Assembly (NCBI RefSeq): GCF_007830065.1
Contig: NZ_VLKK01000003.1
Coordinates: 62,001-126,000, forward strand
Length of the DNA stretch: 64,000 nucleotides
Origin: Sphingobium wenxiniae
Lineage (GTDB): Bacteria; Pseudomonadota; Alphaproteobacteria; Sphingomonadales; Sphingomonadaceae
Reading direction: 5' to 3'
Shown here: positions 55,678-64,000 of the stretch, one piece after another
Numbering within the stretch: the stretch's first letter is position 1
Layout: each line of letters starts with the position of its first letter
Position numbers and translations under genes: made by a program
The notes under the pieces: model-generated
What the model was told of the DNA's origin: nothing
Database searches by the model: none
Seen by the model: the letters and a program-made list of their open reading frames with translations, nothing else

Positions 55678-56793
55678 ATGAGTTGGGCCTTGGGGCTTTG
55701 GCTGTTGTTGCAGGGGGCGACGGTGCTGGGCGTCGTCAATTATCTGCGGCATTTGCCCATGGACGGGCAGGAGGAAGCCCCCGGTGGCGTGGCGGTGCTG
55801 CTTTGCGTCAGGGACGATTGGGACGGCGGGCCGGACCTGATGGGGCGGCTGGCGGCGCAAAGCGTGCCTTTTCGGTTGATCGTGGCGACGTCGGGGGCTT
55901 GCCCCGCGGCGGAGTCGCTGGATTTCCCCAATGTGGAGATCGTGCGCGCAGGGGTCGCGCAGGATGAAGGGCAGAAGGTGCACAAGCTTCGGGCCGCGCT
56001 CCGCGCGTTGGGTCCGGACGACCGCTATCTGGTTTTCATCGACGCGGATATCGAGCCGCCTTCGCGGTTGCTGGGACGGCTGCTGTTTCCGTTGGTGCGG
56101 GACAAGGCGGATATCGTGACCGGCTATCGCCTGCTGCTGCCGGACGCGAAGCCCGCGCTGGCGCTGGTGGGCGCGGTGGAGATGCAATTGGCGACATTGC
56201 CCCGTGCGGCCGGTTCGACCATGCCCTGGGGCGGGGCGATGGCCATGACGCGGGCCGTGGCGGATCGGCTGGAACTGGACCGGGTGCTGGCGGGCCGGTT
56301 GTCCGACGACATGAGCATCGGTCTTGCGGGCTGGCGCGCGAAATTGCGCCTCCGCCCGGTGCGCGATCTGCTGGTGGGCAGTCCGTTGCAGGGAAGCGGC
56401 GAGGCGGCTTTGCGGTTCGCGACGCGCCAATATCGGCATGTCGTCACCAACAGCCCCGGCATGTGGCAGGCCGCTGCGCTGGTCGTTGCGGTTCAGGCGC
56501 TGGGGTGGCTGTGGGCGATCGGTTGGGGCGGCTGGGGCGCGGTCGCCATCGGCTATGGCGCGGCGTGGAGCCGGGCGCTTGTCCGCAGGCGGATCATCGC
56601 CGGGACGGTCGAGCCGGAGCAGGCCCGCAAGGCCCGCCGTTCGCTCGTCTGGGATGCCGTCGCGCCCTTTGCGGTGACATGGGCGCATCTGGCGGTGCAG
56701 ATCGTTGGCGCGCTGTCCAGCCGGATATGCTGGGGCGGCTATGAATATTGGATGAAACGCGGGAAAGTCGTGCGGATGAAGAGGGCGGGATAG
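55678..56793 (+). CDS. membrane glycosyltransferase, ceramide-glucosyltransferase-like (GT21/GT2)
   Basis: A 371-residue GT-A glycosyltransferase. An N-terminal span precedes the catalytic part. The DXD motif is D122-A-D124 in YLVFIDADIEPPSRLL, a third acidic motif is SDDMSIG (D210, D211), and a (Q/R)XXR-type motif R250-Q-Y-R253 is followed by H254 rather than Trp. GQKVHKLRAAL and MPWGGAMAMTR fit the ceramide glucosyltransferase pattern. Further C-terminal spans follow. It is divergent from the HtrB-like acyltransferase. Sphingolipid glycosylation is inferred from the motif set and the presumed sphingomonad host. Confidence 0.83.
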   Translation: MSWALGLWLLLQGATVLGVVNYLRHLPMDGQEEAPGGVAVLLCVRDDWDGGPDLMGRLAAQSVPFRLIVATSGACPAAESLDFPNVEIVRAGVAQDEGQKVHKLRAALRALGPDDRYLVFIDADIEPPSRLLGRLLFPLVRDKADIVTGYRLLLPDAKPALALVGAVEMQLATLPRAAGSTMPWGGAMAMTRAVADRLELDRVLAGRLSDDMSIGLAGWRAKLRLRPVRDLLVGSPLQGSGEAALRFATRQYRHVVTNSPGMWQAAALVVAVQALGWLWAIGWGGWGAVAIGYGAAWSRALVRRRIIAGTVEPEQARKARRSLVWDAVAPFAVTWAHLAVQIVGALSSRICWGGYEYWMKRGKVVRMKRAG

Positions 56794-56855
56794 GCATCGG
56801 CCGCTTGCGGACGTGGGGAAGCCGACGCTCCGCTTCCCACCCATAACCGCCGGGG

Positions 56856-57199
56856 CTAAAACCCCGCCGGGAACTGATGCCGCCCCTGATCGTCCAGCCG
56901 CAGGATCACCTTCCCCGCGATCGCGCTCATCGGCAGGGGCGCATAGAGGTGCGGGAACAGCGCGCCGCCGCGCGACGGCTCCCATTTCAACGCGTCGTCG
57001 AAGGGTGCGAGGTCGATCATCACCATGACCAGATGGTCCTGCCCCGCGAAATGCCTGGCCGCCGTTTCGGCCGCCTGCTCGCGGGTGGACAGGTGGATAT
57101 AACCATCCTCAAGGTCGACGGGCGCGCCATGGAAGACGCCCTCGGCCTTGAGCTGGTCGAATTGCGGCCGGGTCAGGATCTTGTAAGCGAAAAGCTCGC

Positions 57200-57203
<4 letters not shown>
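56856..57203 (-). CDS. DUF952 family protein
   Basis: A 115-residue protein of the DUF952 family. The pattern YKILTRPQFDQLKAEGVFHG, DLEDGYIHLSTREQAAETAA and KWEPSRGGALFPHLYAPLP is diagnostic. The start is GTG 57203 overlapping the gyrA stop (GTGA), so it is probably translated with gyrA. The biochemical function is unknown. Confidence 0.9.
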
Positions 57204-59902
<2,699 letters not shown>

Positions 59903-60171
59903 CAAGGCGACTCTCTTTTTTGCGGGTGGATGTAGTCGCGTCTGCACTAGCGGAGCGAAACGAATCTGTCACCCCTTGGACGGATTCACGCGCAATCCGC
60001 ATGGCGCGGAATTTTCGGCGATTATTGAAATATGGAACGAAGCCCGACGCATGACGGTTGCAAAATCCGCCGATATAGGCTTGTTCAATGCGCGTTCACG
60101 CGTTGACCCCTAATCGACGCACAACATGGAAGGTCGCCTGGCCCCCTTCAGGCGAAAAGGAGATGAGGATC

Positions 60172-61440
60172 ATGCGTTTTGTAACCCCGGTGGCGCTTGC
60201 GCTCGCCCTGGTGTTGACCGGCGGCGCCGTTTCGGTTCCCGCCTTGGCGAAGGACAAGAAGGCGAGCGCGCCCAAGCTCAACGTGTCGCCTGACGTCATC
60301 AAGGCTCTCCAGACCGCGCAGGAAGCCACGGGCAAGCAGGATTTCGCCGCCGCCAAGGCCGCGCTGGCCGATGCGGACAGTAAGGCCAAGTCGAACGACG
60401 ACAAATATCAGATCGGCGCGCTCAAGCTGAACACCTCCATCGCCGCGAAGGACGCGGCCTTGCAGAGCGAAGCCCTCACCCAGATGCTCGACAGCGGCAA
60501 GACCCCGGCGGATCAGGTCGGCCAGTTCAATGCCGTGGCGGGCGAGCAGGCGCTGGAGGCCAAGAATTACGATCTGGCGATCCAGCGCGCGCAGGCAGCC
60601 GCGCAGGCGGGCTATAAGCCCGAAGCGGCGAATGTGACGCTGGCGCAGGCCTATTTCGGCAAGGCCGGCACGGCCAATCCGTCGGCCGAGCCGGCCCGCG
60701 GCCTCAACCAGCAGGGGCTGGCCGCGCTCAAGGCGGCGATCGACGCGAGCAAGGCAGCCGGGCAGCAGCCGCCCGCGCAATGGTATCAGATCGGCGTCAG
60801 CCGCGCGGCTGCGGCGAAGCTTCCCGAAGTCACGGATTGGGCCAGGCAGGCTTATGAAGCCGCGCCGAACGGGGAAAATCTCCGCACGCTGGTCCGTCTG
60901 TTCCAGCAGGCGAATCCCAGCATCACCAACCGCGAAAATCTGGACGTGCTGCGCCTGATGGCGGCGTCCGGCGGACTGGTCGTCGCGGGCGACTTCACCG
61001 AATATGCGGAAATGGCGTCGAAGACCGGCATTTACGGCGAAGTGAAGTCCGCCATCGACGCGGGCCGCGCCAAGGGCGTGCTGAACGCGTCGCAAGGCGG
61101 CGACCTGTATCAGGGAGCGGTTTCGAGGATCGCCGGGGACAAGAGTTCGCTGGGCGCGGCTGAAGCCGATGCGCGCAAGGCGGCCAACGGCAAGATCGCG
61201 GCGGCGACTGCGGACGCCTATCTGGGCTATGGCGACTATGCCAAGGCGGCGGCCATGTTCGAACTCGCCAAGCAGAAGGGCGGCGTCGACGCGGACGAGG
61301 TCAACACGCGTCTGGGCATCGCCAAGACGCTGGCGGGCGACACGGCTTCGGCCAAGGCGGCCTTCCAGGCCGTGCAGGGCGGCGCGCGCAAATCGATCGC
61401 AGGACTGTGGCTGTCCTATCTGGCAAGTAAAGGCGCCTGA
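60172..61440 (+). CDS. secreted helical-repeat protein of unknown function, paralogue 1
   Basis: A 422-residue protein with a signal peptide (MRFVTPVALALALVLTGGAV, cleaved near PALA) and an Ala/Lys-rich chain that looks like TPR/Sel1-type helical repeats (YDLAIQRAQAAAQAGYKPEA, DYAKAAAMFELAKQKGGVD). ATG 60172 has AAGGAG nine bases upstream. It is homologous to the next gene over most of its length and the two are the same size. No family is recognised. Export to the periplasm or beyond is supported by the signal peptide. Confidence 0.85.
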   Translation: MRFVTPVALALALVLTGGAVSVPALAKDKKASAPKLNVSPDVIKALQTAQEATGKQDFAAAKAALADADSKAKSNDDKYQIGALKLNTSIAAKDAALQSEALTQMLDSGKTPADQVGQFNAVAGEQALEAKNYDLAIQRAQAAAQAGYKPEAANVTLAQAYFGKAGTANPSAEPARGLNQQGLAALKAAIDASKAAGQQPPAQWYQIGVSRAAAAKLPEVTDWARQAYEAAPNGENLRTLVRLFQQANPSITNRENLDVLRLMAASGGLVVAGDFTEYAEMASKTGIYGEVKSAIDAGRAKGVLNASQGGDLYQGAVSRIAGDKSSLGAAEADARKAANGKIAAATADAYLGYGDYAKAAAMFELAKQKGGVDADEVNTRLGIAKTLAGDTASAKAAFQAVQGGARKSIAGLWLSYLASKGA

Positions 61441-61448
61441 ATTCAAAG

Positions 61449-61503
61449 CGGGCGGAGGCTTATTATTCAGCCCCCGCCCGTTGCAAGGCTGACTGTTTTT
61501 TTT
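61449..61503 (+). terminator. hairpin plus T-run between the two secreted paralogues (partial terminator)
   Basis: A stem formed by CGGGCGG with CCGCCCG, extended by GGCT with AGCC across one mismatch, has the loop TATTATTC. A run of eight T follows 15 bases later (61496-61503). The spacing is too long for a standard terminator, so partial termination between the paralogues is only possible. Confidence 0.4.
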
Positions 61504-61521
61504 GGGGGAGGCCGATCGGCC

Positions 61522-62790
61522 ATGCGGAAAAATTCGAAATTGGGATATATGTTGGCCGCTGCGATGGGCGTGGCCGTGCTGGCGGCGCCTGCCATGGCCA
61601 AGAAGAAGCCAGGCGGTCCGGCAATCCAGATGTCGGACGACTTCCGCGCCAATGTGCAAGCTGCTCAGGCGGCGTTGAAGACAGGGGATACGGCCACGGC
61701 CAGCGCTCGGATTGCCGCCTTGAATCCCGCCACGGATTTTGAGGCATATGCCGCGGCGGGGCTGCGATTTGAGCTGGCCGTCAAACGTCAGAATATACAG
61801 GCCGAGCGGCTCGCGCTGACGGATATGTTCAAGACGAATTCCGTCCCCAAAAAGGATGCCCCGCGATTGCGCTATGTCGCTGGCTATCTTTCCTATACCG
61901 TCGGCAATTATGACGATGCCGTCGCGCAGCTCGATTATGCGCGCACCCTTGGCTATGACAATATCGATGCCAGCCTGTTGAGGGCGGACATCTATCTGCG
62001 CAAGAACAAGCCGAAAGAAGCCTGGCCGTTCGTGCAGGACGCGATGGCCCGCAAGCGGGCGGCGGGAGAAAAGATACCTGCTCCCTGGTTCGATCGCGCC
62101 ATTTCCCTGGCCTATCAGGCGGGAAGCTGGGCGGACATGGGCGCGCTCTATCGCGAAAGGCTGAGTCTCTATCGCACCACGCGCGACTGGCGTTCCGCGC
62201 TGAGCAATTATCTGCCTGCGGCGGCGCTTGATCCGCAAATCCAGTTGGACTTGTATCGCTTGCAGGCGGCCAGCGGGGCCATGGCAAGCGAACGGGACTA
62301 TCAATCCTATGCTCAACTGGCCGACAAGACGGGCTATCATGCCGAAACCAAGACGATTATCGAGGCAGGGCGGTCGGCAGGCAAGCTGATGCCGGCCCAG
62401 GCCGCCACCGCGCAATTGCTGAAGGCCGCGACGCCGAAAGCGACGAAGGAAATGGCGGCGCTCCCTGCCGCCGCGAAGAAGGCGGCATCGGAGCAAAATG
62501 GCGCACAGGCCCTTGCCGCTGCCGATACCTATTTCTCGCTCGCGCAATATCCCAAGGCGGCTGAACTCTATCGGCTGGCGCTGACGAAGGGCGGAATCAA
62601 CGATGATCAGGCCAATGCGCGATTGGGCATTTCGCTGGCCCGGTCAGGCGACCTTGTCGGCGGCAAGGCGGCCCTTGCCAATGTGAAGGGCAATTGGGGC
62701 GATGTAGCGGGATTCTGGTCGATCTGGATCGAGGAGCAAAGCCAGAAGACGGCGCAGGGCGCGCCGTCCATGCCCCACACCAACAGCTAG
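61522..62790 (+). CDS. secreted helical-repeat protein of unknown function, paralogue 2
   Basis: A 422-residue protein with a signal peptide (MLAAAMGVAVLAAPAMA). It aligns with the preceding gene: LRLMAASGGLVVAGDFTEYA corresponds to YRLQAASGAMASERDYQSYA, and AELYRLALTKGGINDDQANA to AMFELAKQKGGVDADEVNTR. The chain is helical and repeat-like. Identity between the pair is only moderate, so the duplication is not recent. GGGGGAGG lies upstream of the ATG. Function unknown. Confidence 0.85.
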   Translation: MRKNSKLGYMLAAAMGVAVLAAPAMAKKKPGGPAIQMSDDFRANVQAAQAALKTGDTATASARIAALNPATDFEAYAAAGLRFELAVKRQNIQAERLALTDMFKTNSVPKKDAPRLRYVAGYLSYTVGNYDDAVAQLDYARTLGYDNIDASLLRADIYLRKNKPKEAWPFVQDAMARKRAAGEKIPAPWFDRAISLAYQAGSWADMGALYRERLSLYRTTRDWRSALSNYLPAAALDPQIQLDLYRLQAASGAMASERDYQSYAQLADKTGYHAETKTIIEAGRSAGKLMPAQAATAQLLKAATPKATKEMAALPAAAKKAASEQNGAQALAAADTYFSLAQYPKAAELYRLALTKGGINDDQANARLGISLARSGDLVGGKAALANVKGNWGDVAGFWSIWIEEQSQKTAQGAPSMPHTNS

Positions 62791-62881
62791 GGTGGGACAG
62801 GTCGCGCTGTAATTCTTTGGGTATCGGGAACGGCGGATTTGGGGGAATGTCGCTCCTTGCTCGAAAACAACCATTGTAAGT

Positions 62882-63355
62882 TCAAACGGGAAGGGGAACA
62901 CCCGGCAGATTTTTGGCGGTTCGGATGGTGAGCGAGGTTTTTACGCTCACCACATTAGGCGCGGGCGTCAGTTTCGATGTCAGGAATTGCTGAAAGCTCT
63001 GAAGGTCCTTTGCCACGACTTTCAGGATGAAGTCGATTTCGCCGTTCAGCATATGACATTCGCGCACCTCGGGCAGGGTGGCGATATGATCTTCGAAGGC
63101 TTTCAGATCCGCCTCCGCCTGACTGCGAAGGCTTACCATGGCGAAAACCGTAATCATGTAGCCCAGCATCGCGGGGGCCACCACCGCATGATAGGATGTG
63201 ATCGCCCCGGCCTCTTCCAGCGCGCGCACGCGCCGCAGGCACGGCGGCGCCGTCAGTCCCACCTTCCGGGCGAGTTCCACATTGGTCATCCTGCCATCCT
63301 TCTGCAACTCTCCCAGAATTTGCAGATCGATGTCGTCGATATTCGGGCTCGCCAT
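62882..63355 (-). CDS. Lrp/AsnC family transcriptional regulator
   Basis: A 157-residue regulator. The N-terminal helix-turn-helix is seen in DLQILGELQKDGRMTNVELA and LTAPPCLRRVRALEEAGAI. The RAM/ligand domain follows (ECHMLNGEIDFILKVVAKD). The start is ATG 63355. A 193-base gap separates it from the divergent gene at 63549. Its ligand and targets cannot be told from the sequence. Confidence 0.93.
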   Translation of the reverse strand: MASPNIDDIDLQILGELQKDGRMTNVELARKVGLTAPPCLRRVRALEEAGAITSYHAVVAPAMLGYMITVFAMVSLRSQAEADLKAFEDHIATLPEVRECHMLNGEIDFILKVVAKDLQSFQQFLTSKLTPAPNVVSVKTSLTIRTAKNLPGVPLPV

Positions 63356-63548
63356 TATCCTGATTATTTCCTTACGTGGTTGTTGCGCGCTATCATAATA
63401 ATGTTTCAGAACAATGCAATTGTCCCACAATGCTACGACGGTCCGGGAAAGCGCCGCACCCCCTTTCGTTTGGCGTGGGGAAGGCTTATCCATAGGACGA
63501 ACATATGGTCGCGGAACGTGACGCCGACCGTGCAGACAAGGATTTGGG

Positions 63549-64000
63549 GTGCGCTTCAACGATCTCATGCAGACGGTGCTGTCCGCTGAAAGCAGAAGCG
63601 GTCCGGGGGCGGTAACTCTTTGGCGCCAATGCGTGGACCTTCTGGCCCAACATGACCGGATGGAACGCCCGATGCCGTTGGATGATCGGGACGCGCTGCT
63701 GGGACGTTTGATCGATCTGCGGCCCCAGCTATCCGAAGCCCAGCGGATCGCGACGGTCGTGGAACTGGGACCGCGGCTGTCCTCGCCGACGCTGGTGGAG
63801 TTTTTCGCCGGCGACCGGCCTTCGATTGCAGCCGCCGCCATCGCCCGTGCCAGATTGGCCGACCGCGGCTGGGCTTCATTGATGCCGCGCCTTACCCCGA
63901 CCGCGCGCGGCGTACTTCGTGGACGGCGTGACATTGGGCCGGAAACCCGGCGAGCGCTGGAATCCTTTGGCCCTGCCGATCTGGTGCTCACGACGGAGCG
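63549..64000 (+). CDS. N-terminal part of an uncharacterised helical protein (possibly a sensor histidine kinase), cut by window edge
   Basis: An open frame from GTG 63549 (AAGGA six bases upstream) to the window edge, about 150 residues. It is soluble and helical with internally similar segments (LLGRLIDLRPQLSEAQRIAT, VVELGPRLSSPTLVEFFAGD, LIDLRPQ, RARLADRGWASLMPRLTPTA). I recall this N-terminal style before PAS and histidine-kinase domains in sphingomonads, but no kinase motif is inside the window, so the identity stays open. It is divergent from the Lrp-type gene. Confidence 0.6.
   Translation, partial: MRFNDLMQTVLSAESRSGPGAVTLWRQCVDLLAQHDRMERPMPLDDRDALLGRLIDLRPQLSEAQRIATVVELGPRLSSPTLVEFFAGDRPSIAAAAIARARLADRGWASLMPRLTPTARGVLRGRRDIGPETRRALESFGPADLVLTTE

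Overview
The window is an ordinary chromosomal segment from a high-GC alphaproteobacterium, most likely a member of the Sphingomonadaceae (Sphingobium or Sphingomonas type). This is inferred from the gene content and protein style: Ros/MucR and Fur regulators of alphaproteobacterial type, the tsaB-rimI / miaB-phoH-ybeY-corC block, the trpF-trpB-trpA-accD-folC block, the rpsA-cmk-aroA block, a TIGR02300 protein, a DUF6628-like protein, and many TonB and secreted repeat proteins typical of sphingomonads. Gene density is very high and no gap exceeds about 250 bases. I see no insertion sequence, prophage, CRISPR array or rRNA operon.

Layout. 1-3111 (minus): a FecI-type sigma factor, FecR-type anti-sigma factor and STN-containing TonB-dependent receptor that runs off the left edge. 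3200-9882: a DUF2945 protein, a GT4 glycosyltransferase, rarA with a translationally coupled RNase H-fold-like protein, tRNA-Thr(TGT), rnr and a universal stress protein. 10076-15304: E2 and E3 of a 2-oxoacid (pyruvate) dehydrogenase complex with a hotdog thioesterase between them, then PAP2 and DUF2142 membrane proteins. 15449-23034 (minus): a REP-like palindrome, corC, ybeY, phoH, miaB, plsC, fur, mucR, rimI, tsaB and a NifU-type Fe-S scaffold. 23137-28324 (plus): a PPOX-fold protein, a DEAD-box helicase with a structured leader, and a large M16 peptidase.

28366-37056: a TetR regulator divergent from a complete RND efflux operon (adaptor, pump, outer-membrane channel) with a palindromic operator between them, then ogt, a small winged-helix-like protein, a double Usp protein and tRNA-Leu(TAA). 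37103-41411 (minus): ihfB, rpsA, cmk and aroA, with a clear terminator after rpsA and a weaker one after cmk. 41561-44710: a TIGR02300 zinc-ribbon protein, two identical tandem tRNA-Ala(GGC) genes and a UvrD/PcrA helicase. 44815-49776: a GFA protein, a small secreted protein, rsmD, an rluB-like gene, a lone receiver, an AmpG-like MFS protein and a DUF6628-like protein. 49841-56793: folC, accD, trpA, trpB, trpF and an HtrB/LpxL-like acyltransferase on the minus strand, facing a GT21-like membrane glycosyltransferase. 56856-59902 (minus): DUF952 and gyrA. 60172-64000: a tandem pair of secreted 422-residue paralogues, an Lrp/AsnC regulator and the start of an unknown, possibly histidine-kinase, gene cut by the right edge.

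No clear novel defence or mobile system was found. The points most worth a second look are the RNase H-fold-like partner of rarA, the head-to-head acyltransferase and ceramide-glucosyltransferase-like pair, the secreted 422-residue paralogue pair, the thioesterase inside the pdh operon, and the Fur and MucR proteins with altered metal sites.
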